This document shows, piece by piece, positions 13,408-21,667 of a stretch of DNA of 37,229 nt (positions within the stretch are counted from its first letter, which is position 1; every line of letters begins with the position of its first letter). The notes under the pieces are model-generated. The model did not search any database. It saw only the letters and a program-made list of their open reading frames with translations, and was not told where the DNA came from. The stretch lies in contig JAJZLH010000073.1 in NCBI GenBank assembly GCA_021803575.1, forward strand, positions 1 to 37,229. The letters run 5' to 3'. A program made the position numbers and the translations under genes. The DNA is from Bacillota bacterium. Lineage in GTDB: Bacteria; Bacillota; Sulfobacillia; JAJZYS01; JAJZLH01.

Positions 13408-14398
13408 CGAGATATCCTCCTGCCACCAGCTTTCCGACCGCCCGCCGGTCCGGGCCGGCCAGCGCCACGTCCGGGCTCAACGGATCGATCCAGCGCCCGA
13501 CTCCGTCGCCGTCCACGACGCTCAAGCGCACCCGCCAGCGGCGGTGGGTGAAGGCGTGGGTGAAGCGAAGCGGGGGGTCAGGGATGGCCCGGCCCTCGAC
13601 CCCTGGCGGCAGGCCGTCCTTGCCGCCTGCCACCTCGGGTAGCCCCCACAGGCCCTCCAGTAGCCTGGTGGTGCGCTGGCGAACCAAGAGGCGTCCGGCC
13701 CGCCGCACCGCCACCAGGTGCACCGCCACCTCCTGGACAGGAGGTCTCTGCAGCGCTCTGCCATAGGCCTGGGGCTGGTGGCGGCCGGCACAGGCCGTCG
13801 CCACCGGGCAAGAGGCGCAGTCGGGGCGGCTGGGCCGGCAGATCAGGGCACCCAGTTCGATCAGGGCCTGGTTGAGCTCTCCGCTGTTCATAGGCAACCT
13901 TGGCGCCACCGCCTGCCGGATGGCTCGGTCGAGGCCCCTTCCGCCGGGCAGGGCGAGCATCCTGGCCAGCACCCTCCGTACGTTGACGTCGATGGCAAGC
14001 GCCCGTCCGCCCTCGGCAAAGGCGACGATGGCGGCGGCGGTATAGGGCCCCACTCCGGGCAGCGCCTGCCAGCCCGTCTCGCCCGAGGGCAGGCCGTGCG
14101 CTGATACCTGGCGGGCCAGGCGGCTGAGGTGGCGGGCCCGCTGGTAGTAGCCGAGGCCGGCCCACTCGGCCACCACCTCGTCCTCACTGGCGGCGGCCAG
14201 GGTGCCGAAGTCAGGGAAGACCTGGAGAAAGTGCGGATAACGCACCAGGGCGGTGGCGACGGTGGTCTGCTGCAGCATCAGCTCGCTGACCACCACCTGG
14301 TAGGGGGTGGGCTGGTGGCGCCAGGGCAGGTCACGGCCCGCCTGGCGGTACCAGGCGACGAGGCGGGGGATCACCGATCCGTCCCATTGCGCGGGCAT
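13400..14398 (-). CDS. mutY: A/G-specific adenine DNA glycosylase MutY
   Basis: Removes adenine mispaired with 8-oxoguanine. Numbered from ATG 14398: catalytic Glu39 in SELMLQQTTV, helix-hairpin-helix LPGVGPYTAAA (113-123), catalytic Asp137 in AIDVNVRR, and a 4Fe-4S cluster on Cys187, Cys194, Cys197 and Cys203. The C-terminal NUDIX-like domain (about 215-332), which reads 8-oxoG, is present, with FTHAFTHRRW. The first in-frame ATG (14422) lies in a perfect hairpin. ATG 14398 is also in its arm, and GTG 14374 behind GGGACGG is a realistic alternative that still leaves the whole catalytic domain. It overlaps mazG by 8 bases. Confidence 0.93.
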   Translation of the reverse strand: MPAQWDGSVIPRLVAWYRQAGRDLPWRHQPTPYQVVVSELMLQQTTVATALVRYPHFLQVFPDFGTLAAASEDEVVAEWAGLGYYQRARHLSRLARQVSAHGLPSGETGWQALPGVGPYTAAAIVAFAEGGRALAIDVNVRRVLARMLALPGGRGLDRAIRQAVAPRLPMNSGELNQALIELGALICRPSRPDCASCPVATACAGRHQPQAYGRALQRPPVQEVAVHLVAVRRAGRLLVRQRTTRLLEGLWGLPEVAGGKDGLPPGVEGRAIPDPPLRFTHAFTHRRWRVRLSVVDGDGVGRWIDPLSPDVALAGPDRRAVGKLVAGGYLDG

Positions 14399-14423
14399 GC
14401 GGGGGACGTTCGTCCCCCGCATG
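14396..14423. repeat. Perfect 12-bp inverted repeat at the mutY start
   Basis: CATGCGGGGGAC and GTCCCCCGCATG flank a GTTC loop. The hairpin covers both upstream ATG candidates of mutY and lies 42 bases past the stop of the secreted-protein gene. No U-tract follows on either strand. It could be an mRNA hairpin limiting mutY translation, a rho-independent-like barrier or a protein-binding site. Confidence 0.7.
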
Positions 14424-14464
14424 CTGTCACCTGCGCTGCCCAGGCTCTGGGCCGGTCAGACTCT

Positions 14465-15067
14465 TTAGCCGGCGCTGGCGCCGCCAGCAGCCGGAGTGAT
14501 GCCGGCCAGGTGGTCGTAGAAGGTGGTAAGGCGAGAGGTGACGCTGGCCAGGTTGAGAGTGTGGCCGTGGCTCTGGGCGGCGGCGACCAGCCTGCTGGCC
14601 ATGGCCGCGAGCAGCTGCTGGGAGGTCATGTGGTGTGCGGCCAGCACGCTGTTCATGCCGCTTGAGAAGACGTCGTGGAGCAAGGTAGCGGGTGCCATGC
14701 CAAGCGCCCCGGCGGCCAGGCGGATGAAGGCGCTGATGTCGCCCTTGTGAGCCAGCGGCGGCAGGCAGAGCGGCGAGTCCTTGGCCAAGGCGGCGGCCAC
14801 GGCCGCTTTGAACTGGGTCATGGTCATGCCCTTAGCGGCCACCAGCTGGCTGATGGTCTCCTTGGCCCGGTGGTCCTGGCGCAGCGTCTTCAGGCTGGTG
14901 CCGAGCACCTGGGCGACCGCATGCTCCCTGGCCAGCCAGCAGGCGTGCACCCCGCCCTGGCTGGACGAGTGAGGCTGAGAGCCGCTGGCGGCGAAGGCGG
15001 CGGCCGGCAGGGCCACTACGGCCACGGCCACCGCCATGATCAGAAACGGCTTCTTGGTCCATCGCAC
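14465..15067 (-). CDS. Secreted helical protein of unknown function, 200 aa
   Basis: No family is recognised. An N-terminal signal peptide (RWTKK, then a hydrophobic run ending AAAFAA, about residue 27) is followed by an alanine-rich, almost all-helical mature domain. Two helical units resemble each other in the spacing of a G-M-x-x-x-x-x-x-A-A-x-A motif: GMTMTQFKAAVAAALA and HMTSQQLLAAMASRLVAA. Only two cysteines occur (about residues 43 and 100), which could form a disulfide outside the cell. GTG at 15067 follows a near-perfect AGGAGGTGA by 6 bases. It lies 55 bases after the histidine kinase gene, with a hairpin between them, so it may be the output or a sensor partner of that system. Confidence 0.75.
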   Translation of the reverse strand: MRWTKKPFLIMAVAVAVVALPAAAFAASGSQPHSSSQGGVHACWLAREHAVAQVLGTSLKTLRQDHRAKETISQLVAAKGMTMTQFKAAVAAALAKDSPLCLPPLAHKGDISAFIRLAAGALGMAPATLLHDVFSSGMNSVLAAHHMTSQQLLAAMASRLVAAAQSHGHTLNLASVTSRLTTFYDHLAGITPAAGGASAG

Positions 15068-15096
15068 GAAGATTCACCTCCTCTCCTCGCCCAGTC

Positions 15097-15126
15097 TGAC
15101 CGAGGCGGCTTTGCGCCGCCTGTCAG
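15097..15126 (-). terminator. Hairpin between the kinase and secreted-protein genes
   Basis: GGCGGC and GCCGCC around TTTGC, extended by CTGAC and GTCAG, form a two-part stem that includes the kinase stop codon. It may attenuate or process the mRNA between the two genes; no U-tract is present. Confidence 0.4.
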
Positions 15127-16463
15127 TCGGCTGAGAGTCGGCTGATAGCGCCAGGGGCGTCGCCCGAGCGCATGGGCAGGCGCAGGATGAAGCGGCTGCC
15201 GCCTCCCTCCTCGCTCTCCACGGTCAGGTCGCCGTCGTGGGCTCGGGCGATCGCCCTGGCGATGGCCAGGCCCAGGCCGATGCCGCCGTCCTGGCGGCTG
15301 GGGTCAAGGCGCGCAAAGCGCTCAAAGACGCGCTGCTGCCACTCCTTGGGAATGCCTGGCCCGTTGTCGCTGACGGTGAGCTCACACCAGGGTCCCTGCT
15401 CCCGGCAGCCGAGCGTGATCTGGCCCTCCCTCTCGTCGGTGTAGCGGATGGCGTTGTCGACCAGCACGTCCAGAGCGCGCCTCAACTCTTCGGGATCACC
15501 CGGCACCACCAGGTCCATCTCGCCCGCCACGCTGAGGAGCCGCCTGCCGGCGGCGGCACGGAAGGAGTCTGAAACCTCGGCCAAGAGCCTGCCCACGTCC
15601 ACCGGCCGCCGCCGCACCGACTGGGCCAGCTCGCCGCGCGCTGCCTCCAGCAGGCGGTCGACCAGGCCGCTCATCCGCCGCACTGCGCTCTGGGCCTCCC
15701 TGAGAGCCAGGCTTCGCCCCTCCTCGCTCTGGTCGGGGCGGGCCATCAGTTCCAGGTTGCCGCGGATCACGGTGAGCGGTGTCTTCAGATCGTGACCGGC
15801 ATCGGCGACGAAGGTCTGCTCCCGCTCCCGGGCCATCTCCAGCTCGGCAAAGGCAGCGCCCAGGCTGTCCAGGAGCCGGTTCACCGCCCGCACGAAGACG
15901 CCCACCTCGTCTTTGCTGTCGGCGCCGGGCAGATGGCCGCTGGGACGGCCGCTCCCTCCCAGGCGTTCGGCCGCCCGGGCCGCCCGCCGCAAGGTGGCAA
16001 GCGCCCGGTCGGCCAGGGGCCGGGCCATCAGCACGGCTGCCCCCAGCACCAGAGCGTCCACCAGGGCGATCGCCGCCATCAGCTGCCAGAAGGGCCGCAC
16101 CGCCGCTGCCGTCGACTCGGCCACCACCAGTTCGCTGCCGCGGCGCTGGAGCCGGGTCCAGATGAAGCCGTGGGCGGAGGTCACACCCAGGGTGTCGAGG
16201 TGGAGCGGCGTCGGCGGCAGAGGGGCGCCGCCGGACTCTGTCGCCGTCAGGGTCACAAGCCGCCAGCCCTCCCCAGGCGGCAGCACCGGCGTCTGGCCGC
16301 GGCTGAGGGCGCGGCTCACGATCAGCAGTTCACCGTGCAGCCTGGCCCCAATGGTCGCCCGGTCGGCGCGCCAGGCAGCCAGGCCGACGGCCAGGCCGGA
16401 CAGCACCATGCCGGCGACCAGGGTGCCGAGCGTCAGCACCATGATGCGCCGCCTGAGCGTCAC
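15123..16463 (-). CDS. Sensor histidine kinase
   Basis: Inner-membrane kinase of the OmpR-partner class, 446 residues. Two membrane spans (about 6-30 and 126-147) enclose an extracytoplasmic sensor of about 95 residues with no recognised fold. A HAMP-like linker follows (about 150-205), then the H-box with His224 in AGHDLKTPL, N-box Asn337 in DNAIRYTDE, G1 DNGPGIP and G2 GGIGLGLAIA. GTG at 16463 overlaps the regulator's stop (GTGA). An upstream frame extension would run into the regulator gene and is a shadow. The signal is unknown; the neighbouring secreted protein is a candidate partner. Confidence 0.92.
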   Translation of the reverse strand: MTLRRRIMVLTLGTLVAGMVLSGLAVGLAAWRADRATIGARLHGELLIVSRALSRGQTPVLPPGEGWRLVTLTATESGGAPLPPTPLHLDTLGVTSAHGFIWTRLQRRGSELVVAESTAAAVRPFWQLMAAIALVDALVLGAAVLMARPLADRALATLRRAARAAERLGGSGRPSGHLPGADSKDEVGVFVRAVNRLLDSLGAAFAELEMAREREQTFVADAGHDLKTPLTVIRGNLELMARPDQSEEGRSLALREAQSAVRRMSGLVDRLLEAARGELAQSVRRRPVDVGRLLAEVSDSFRAAAGRRLLSVAGEMDLVVPGDPEELRRALDVLVDNAIRYTDEREGQITLGCREQGPWCELTVSDNGPGIPKEWQQRVFERFARLDPSRQDGGIGLGLAIARAIARAHDGDLTVESEEGGGSRFILRLPMRSGDAPGAISRLSAD

Positions 16464-17128
16464 GCCCGCCTCAGGGCGTAGCCGTAGCCGCGCACGGTCT
16501 GGATCAGGCGCGCCTCTCCTCCTTGCTCGGTCTTCCGCCGCAGGTAGCCGATGTACACCTCCAGCACGTTGTCCTCGCCGCCGAAGTCGTAACTCCACAC
16601 CGCCTCCAGGATCTGGGCCCGGGACAGGGCCTGGCGCGGGTGGCGCAGGAAGTAGGTGAGCAGATTGCGCTCGGTGGGGGAGAGCTCAAGCAGGCGCTCA
16701 CCCCGGCGCGCCTCCAGGGTGAGGGGATCGAATACCAGGTCCTCGTAGACCAGGGGCTCAACCGCCTCTTCGCCGTGTCTGCGGCCCAGGGCGTGCAGGC
16801 GAGCGGACAGCTCTTCGATGGCGAACGGCTTGCCCAGGTAGTCGTCGGCGCCGGCCTCCAGTCCGAGGACGCGGTCGGCCACGGCGTCCTTGGCCGTCAG
16901 CATCAGGATGCCGCGCCGTCCCCTCCGCCTCAGTTCCTTGACCAGGGCCAGCCCGCTCATGCCAGGCAGCATCTGGTCCACCACGTAGAGGTCGAAGTCC
17001 TCGCCCTCGACCCGCTCCAGCGCCTCCTCGGCCGAGGCGGCGAGCGCCACATCGAAGCCGCTGGCGGAGAGGGCGCGGGCCAAGAGGGACCGGATCGCCT
17101 CCTGGTCGTCGATCACCAACACCCGCAT
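16460..17128 (-). CDS. OmpR/PhoB-family response regulator
   Basis: A 222-residue DNA-binding regulator. The receiver domain (1-115) has the acidic pair Asp7/Asp8, phosphoacceptor Asp51 in VVDQMLPG, Thr78 and Lys100 in LGKPF. The winged-helix domain (about 128-222) ends in VRGYGYAL, as in PhoB-like proteins. ATG at 17128 is chosen because the receiver starts at once (MRVLVIDDQ); longer versions add a basic, unconserved tail. It is the first gene of the regulator-kinase-secreted protein unit and is divergent from pckA, so the 196-base gap probably holds control sites for both. Confidence 0.93.
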   Translation of the reverse strand: MRVLVIDDQEAIRSLLARALSASGFDVALAASAEEALERVEGEDFDLYVVDQMLPGMSGLALVKELRRRGRRGILMLTAKDAVADRVLGLEAGADDYLGKPFAIEELSARLHALGRRHGEEAVEPLVYEDLVFDPLTLEARRGERLLELSPTERNLLTYFLRHPRQALSRAQILEAVWSYDFGGEDNVLEVYIGYLRRKTEQGGEARLIQTVRGYGYALRRA

Positions 17129-17207
17129 CGGGCCGCCCCTTCCCCCAGCCACTTTTCTCCACCATACAGGACCTCCCGCCAGCGGGCCACCAGGGGCTGG
17201 GCGGCGG

Positions 17208-17237
17208 CTGACAGGCCGGGCCGGGTTGTGATACAAG
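17208..17237 (+). promoter_or_regulatory. Probable pckA promoter
   Basis: CTGACA (17208-17213) and TACAAG (17232-17237) are 18 bases apart in the gap between the response regulator and pckA. Matches to consensus are five and four of six. The leader to the TTG start would be about 80 bases. Confidence 0.4.
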
Positions 17238-17324
17238 AGAGGCAGAGTCCGCGCTCACATGAGATCAATCCGAAGGCCCCGGCCCGACCGCCCAGACGCC
17301 CTGCGAGTCCGAGGAGGGTCACCG

Positions 17325-18902
17325 TTGCTGGATAGCCGTCACTTCTCCGAACTCGGCATCGACCTCACCGGGACCATGACCGCTGACATCCCGGCCGCCC
17401 AGCTGGTCGAGGCCGCCCTCGGCCAAGGCGAGGGCTGGCTGAGCGAGGAGGGCGCGCTGGTCACGGAGACGGGGGCGTTCACCGGCCGCTCCCCGGACGA
17501 CCGCTTCATCGTCCAGGACGAGGCGGCCCGCCAGGTGGCCTGGGGCAAGGTCAACCAGCCCCTGCCCGAGGCCGCCTTCAAGAAGCTGCACGCCCGCATC
17601 GCCGCCCACCTGGCGGCCAGGCCGCACTACGTGTTCAACGGCTTCGCCGGCGCCGACCCCCGCCACCGCCTGCCGGTGCGGGTGGTGACTGAGCTGGCCT
17701 GGCACAGCCTGTTCGCCCGCCAGCTCCTGATCCGCCCCAGCGAGGACGAGCTCCGCCAGCACGAACCCGCCTTCACCGTGCTGTCGGCGCCCAGCCTTCG
17801 GGCCGACCCCCGCCGCGACCACACCCATAGCGGAACCGTGATCGCCATCTCGTTCAGCCAGCGGGTGGTGCTGATCGCCGGCACTGCCTACGCCGGCGAG
17901 ATCAAGAAGTCGATCTTCTCGGTGCTGAACTACCTCTTGCCAGCCGCGGGCGTACTGCCCATGCACTGCTCCGCCAACGTCGGCCCCGGCGGCGATGTGG
18001 CGCTCTTCTTCGGCCTCTCCGGCACCGGCAAGACCACGCTCTCCGCCGACCCGGAGCGGCGCCTCGTCGGCGACGACGAGCACGGCTGGTCTGATCAGGG
18101 CATCTTCAACCTGGAGGGCGGCTGCTATGCCAAGTGCATCGGCCTCAGCGCCGAGAAGGAGCCGCAGATCTACCAGGCGGTGCGCTTCGGCACCGTCCTG
18201 GAGAACGTGCGCATGGACCCCGCCACCAGGCGTCTCGACTACCTGAGCGACGAACTGACCGAGAACACCCGGGCCGCCTACCCCCTGGACTACATCCCGG
18301 GTGCGGTGATCCCAAGTGTGGCCGGCCATCCCCGCGTCATCATCTTCTTGACCGCTGACGCCTCGGGGGTGCTGCCGCCGGTGCTCCGCCTCAACGAGGA
18401 GGAGGCCATGTACCACTTTCTCTCCGGCTACACCTCGAAGCTGGCCGGCACCGAGCGCGGCATCGACGCACCGGAGCCCACCTTCTCCGCCTGCTTCGGC
18501 GAGCCGTTCATGCCGCGGCCGGCCGAGGAGTACGCCCAGCTGCTTGGCGAGCTGATCACCCGCCATCGGGTCGGCGTCTACCTGGTCAACACCGGCTGGA
18601 CGGGCGGACCCTACGGCGTCGGCCGGCGCATCGACCTCGCCGTCACCAGGCAGATCGTGCGCTGCGCCCTCGCAGGCGACCTGGACCGGGTCTCGGTCCG
18701 CCGCCACCCCGTGTTCGGCGGCTCGGTGGTGGAGGAATGCCCGGGTTGTGAGCCCGGCCTGCTCGACCCCAAGTCCACCTGGCAGGACAAGGCCGCCTAC
18801 GACCAGGCGGCGTCTGCTCTGGCCAAGGCCTTTCAGGCCAATTTCATGAAGAAGTTCCCGAATGCGCCGGCCCGCATCCGGCAGGCGGGCCCTAGGGCCT
18901 AG
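17325..18902 (+). CDS. pckA: Phosphoenolpyruvate carboxykinase (ATP)
   Basis: Converts oxaloacetate plus ATP to PEP plus CO2, the entry step of gluconeogenesis. At 525 residues it is of family length. Visible motifs are TGRSPDDRF (53-61), the kinase-1a P-loop GLSGTGKTTLSAD (230-242), GDDEHGW (249-255, kinase-2) and the substrate lysine region EIKKS near 192. The ATP rather than GTP type is clear from this P-loop. TTG at 17325 is chosen because GAGGAGG lies exactly 7 bases upstream and the protein then begins like other family members. The frame can be extended to 17259 but without a ribosome site. The 3' end overlaps the convergent mog/moaB-type gene by 11 bases. Confidence 0.96.
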   Translation: MLDSRHFSELGIDLTGTMTADIPAAQLVEAALGQGEGWLSEEGALVTETGAFTGRSPDDRFIVQDEAARQVAWGKVNQPLPEAAFKKLHARIAAHLAARPHYVFNGFAGADPRHRLPVRVVTELAWHSLFARQLLIRPSEDELRQHEPAFTVLSAPSLRADPRRDHTHSGTVIAISFSQRVVLIAGTAYAGEIKKSIFSVLNYLLPAAGVLPMHCSANVGPGGDVALFFGLSGTGKTTLSADPERRLVGDDEHGWSDQGIFNLEGGCYAKCIGLSAEKEPQIYQAVRFGTVLENVRMDPATRRLDYLSDELTENTRAAYPLDYIPGAVIPSVAGHPRVIIFLTADASGVLPPVLRLNEEEAMYHFLSGYTSKLAGTERGIDAPEPTFSACFGEPFMPRPAEEYAQLLGELITRHRVGVYLVNTGWTGGPYGVGRRIDLAVTRQIVRCALAGDLDRVSVRRHPVFGGSVVEECPGCEPGLLDPKSTWQDKAAYDQAASALAKAFQANFMKKFPNAPARIRQAGPRA

Positions 18903-19401
18903 GCGGCTCCTCCCGGCCGGAGTGGTCGGTGGGGCGGTCCTGGATGATGGCCACCGCGTGCTCCAGCAGGCTGCCCACGGCGTGAAGGCCGCTTCTCACC
19001 GCCGCCGGCGACCCGGCCAGATTGACGATCAACGTGCGGCCGCGCACGCCCGCCACCGCCCGGGAGAGGGCGGCCCGCTCGGTCTCCCGCCAGCCCTCCC
19101 GCCGGATCGCCTCGGCCAGGCCCTCCACCTGCCGCTCCACCACGGCCAACGTCGCCTCCGGCGTCACGTCGCGGGGCGAGAGGCCGGTGCCGCCGGTGGT
19201 CAGCACCAGGTCGAGCCCGAGCTCGTCGGCGGCATGGCGGAGCATGCCCTCGATCGTGCCCTGATCGTCCGGGACCAGCTCTCTCCACACCACCTGGTGC
19301 CCCATTTCCTCCAAGAGCGACTGGGCGATGGCGCCGCTCTGGTCGGCGCGCCGGCCCCGGGCGCCCTCGGTGCTGGCGGTCAGCACCCCCGCCCGCAGCA
19401 C
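18892..19401 (-). CDS. MogA/MoaB-family molybdopterin adenylyltransferase
   Basis: Activates molybdopterin for metal insertion by forming MPT-AMP. The signature TTGGTGLSPRDVTPEAT lies at 68-84 of 169 residues, and the fold begins with the VLTAST strand at 6-11. It is the last gene of the molybdenum hydroxylase operon: GTG at 19401 is one base past the large-subunit stop. A cofactor-synthesis gene in this position supports the view that the operon makes a working molybdoenzyme. The assignment to MogA versus MoaB is not settled by sequence; both names are used for this family. Its end overlaps pckA's end by 11 bases. Confidence 0.9.
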   Translation of the reverse strand: MLRAGVLTASTEGARGRRADQSGAIAQSLLEEMGHQVVWRELVPDDQGTIEGMLRHAADELGLDLVLTTGGTGLSPRDVTPEATLAVVERQVEGLAEAIRREGWRETERAALSRAVAGVRGRTLIVNLAGSPAAVRSGLHAVGSLLEHAVAIIQDRPTDHSGREEPPRP

Positions 19402-19402
19402 G

Positions 19403-21667
19403 TCAGTCCCCGACGAGGTGCTGGGGGCGGATCGGCAGCGCCGTGAGGCGCGGCCCGCCGGCGTCGCGGATGGCGTTGGCCAGGGCGGCGGCGCCGGGGA
19501 TGGCGGGAGGTTCGCCGACGCCCTTGGCGCCGAAGGGCCCTTGCGGTGAGGGCACCTCCACCATCTCCACCCGGATCGGCGGCAGGTCAGAGGCGAGCGG
19601 CAGGTCGTAGTCAGCCAGGCTGGCGTCCTGCAACTGGCCCGACTGGTAGACCATCTGCTCGAACAGGGCCCGGCCCACCCCCTGGGCGGTGCCGCCCCGC
19701 ATCTGGCCCGCCACCGCAGCCCGGTTCAGGGCCCGGCCCACGTCCTGGACAGCCAGATAGTCGACGATCTTGACCCAGCCGTGGCGACGGTCCAGGCGGA
19801 CCTTGGCCACGTGCACAGCGAAGCCGGGTGAGCTCTTGGTGATGGCGTTTCGGCCCTGACCGCTGATCGGCGGCCGGGCGGCCCCGAAGCCGGTGGTGAG
19901 GGCGGCCAGCTCGGCGACCGGCCTGCCGCTACCCGGCACGCCCTTGACCCGCACCTGGCCATCGGCCAGCTCCAGGTCGGAGGCATCCGCCTCCATCTCA
20001 CCGGCTGCCAGCTCCAGCACCTGCCGCCTGGCGTCCTCGGCCGCCAGCAGCACCGCTGCCCCGACCGTGGCCGTGGTCTTGCTGCCGCCGGCGAAGCCGC
20101 CGTACGGCATCTGGTCGGTGTCGCCGCCCACCACCCGGATTCTGGCCGGATCGATGCCGAAGGCCTGGGCGGCGATCAGCGCGAAGGTGGTGTGGGTGCC
20201 CGTGATGTCAACCGAGCCCACCTGCACGGTCAGGGTGCCGTCGCCGTTCACCTTGCAGACGGCCGCCGCCGGCTCGGTGCCGCCCGGCCAGCCGCCGGCC
20301 GCCACGCCGATGCCCTCGTCTGCTCCCTTCTGCCGCTCTTTCCACAGGGGGTCGGCGGCGGCGCGCTCCAGACACTCCAAGAGGCCGATGCGCGGCCAGG
20401 GCCGGCCGTTGGCCTGGGGGTCACCCTCCACCGAGGCGTTCTTCTGGCGGAAGACGATCGGGTCCAGGTCCAGCCTGCGTGCCAGCTCGTCCAGGGTGGA
20501 CTCCAGGGCGAAGAAGGCCTGCGGCGCCCCAGGCGCCCGATAGGCACCGACCGGCACCTTGTGGGTCACCACCTCCACGCCCTTCACCGCCAGGTTGGGC
20601 ACCCGGTAGGTGCCGCCCAGCAGCATGCCGGCGATGCCGACCGGGCTGCCCGGGGCGGCGCCGCTGTCAAAGAGCAGATCGGCGTAGATGCCGGTCAGCG
20701 TACCGTCCCGGGTGGCACCAAGCCGCACCGTGATCTCGGCAGCCGGGCCCGGGTTCGACACCAGAAAGTCCTGCAGCCGGTCCAGCACCAGCTTGACCGG
20801 CCGGCCGGTGACCATGGCCAGGGCGGCGACCAAGGGTTCGAGCAGTCCGCCCTTGCCGCCGAAGGCGCCGCCCACGGTCAGCGGCACGATCTTGACCTGC
20901 TCCTCGCTGAGGCCAAGGCAGCGGGCGGCGTAGCTCCGGGAGTAGAAGGCGCCCTGGGTGGACGCCCAGATCGTGACCGACCCGTCCGGGTGGGCCTCGG
21001 CCGCTGCCGCCTGCGGCTCCAGGTAGGCCTGATGCACGCCGGCGATGGTATAGGTGGCTTCGACCACCTGATCGGCCTGCCGCCAGCCCCGTTCGATGTC
21101 GCCGCGCTCGAAGGCGATCTGGCGGGTGACGTTGGGCGGCCGCTTGGCTTTGGTCTCGCCGCCCACCGCCGCGCCGTGCGCCGCCTCCTCGTCCTCGCCG
21201 CCGTGCAGCTCCTCCTCGCTGCGCACCAAGGGCGCATCCTCGGCCATGGCCTGGCGGGGGTCGGTCACAGCCAAGAGGCGGGTGTAGCTCACCTCCACCG
21301 CCTCGGCGCCGTCCTCGGCGGCGCCCTCGCTCTCGGCCAGCACCACTGCCACCGGCTCTCCGGCGAAGAAGACCTCCCGGTGCGCCAGGAGCACGTCCAG
21401 CATCCTGTCGGCGCCACCAGCCGGGGCGCGCCCGATCCGGGCCATGGTCAGATCCTGGGCGGAAAAGGCGGCCACCACACCCGGGGTGTGGAGGGCGCCG
21501 GCCAGGTCCACCCGCTCGATGCGGGCATGGGCATACGGCGACAGCACCAGCCTGGCGTGCAGCCAGCGGCTGCCGCCCAGGTCGGAGACGTAGCGAGCCT
21601 GGCCGGTCAGCTTGTGGGCACCCTCCCGCCGCGGCAGGGAGGTACCGATGTAACTGGACTCACTCAC
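19403..21667 (-). CDS. Molybdenum hydroxylase large (Mo-binding) subunit, xanthine dehydrogenase family
   Basis: The 754-residue subunit binds the molybdopterin cytosine dinucleotide cofactor and carries the active site. GGAFGGK (266-272) binds the cofactor, AYRAPGAPQ (375-383) is the active-site loop and Glu719 in GVGEPPAIP is the conserved catalytic glutamate. The loop lacks the cysteine of form-I CO dehydrogenase (AYxCSFR), so this is not a classical CODH; it fits the broad xanthine/aldehyde dehydrogenase type. Substrate is unknown. GTG at 21667 follows GGAGGTGG; the frame extends further upstream only as shadow of xdhC. A charged loop (about 150-178) is rich in Glu. It overlaps xdhC by 8 bases. 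Confidence 0.92.
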   Translation of the reverse strand: MSESSYIGTSLPRREGAHKLTGQARYVSDLGGSRWLHARLVLSPYAHARIERVDLAGALHTPGVVAAFSAQDLTMARIGRAPAGGADRMLDVLLAHREVFFAGEPVAVVLAESEGAAEDGAEAVEVSYTRLLAVTDPRQAMAEDAPLVRSEEELHGGEDEEAAHGAAVGGETKAKRPPNVTRQIAFERGDIERGWRQADQVVEATYTIAGVHQAYLEPQAAAAEAHPDGSVTIWASTQGAFYSRSYAARCLGLSEEQVKIVPLTVGGAFGGKGGLLEPLVAALAMVTGRPVKLVLDRLQDFLVSNPGPAAEITVRLGATRDGTLTGIYADLLFDSGAAPGSPVGIAGMLLGGTYRVPNLAVKGVEVVTHKVPVGAYRAPGAPQAFFALESTLDELARRLDLDPIVFRQKNASVEGDPQANGRPWPRIGLLECLERAAADPLWKERQKGADEGIGVAAGGWPGGTEPAAAVCKVNGDGTLTVQVGSVDITGTHTTFALIAAQAFGIDPARIRVVGGDTDQMPYGGFAGGSKTTATVGAAVLLAAEDARRQVLELAAGEMEADASDLELADGQVRVKGVPGSGRPVAELAALTTGFGAARPPISGQGRNAITKSSPGFAVHVAKVRLDRRHGWVKIVDYLAVQDVGRALNRAAVAGQMRGGTAQGVGRALFEQMVYQSGQLQDASLADYDLPLASDLPPIRVEMVEVPSPQGPFGAKGVGEPPAIPGAAALANAIRDAGGPRLTALPIRPQHLVGD

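Noticed and set aside
17319-18707. A 462-codon minus-strand frame opposite pckA
   Set aside because: Antisense shadow of a strongly conserved gene.
19403-21667. Aerobic CO dehydrogenase form I
   Set aside because: The active-site loop reads AYRAPGAPQ and lacks the cysteine motif AYxCSFR that defines form I CoxL.
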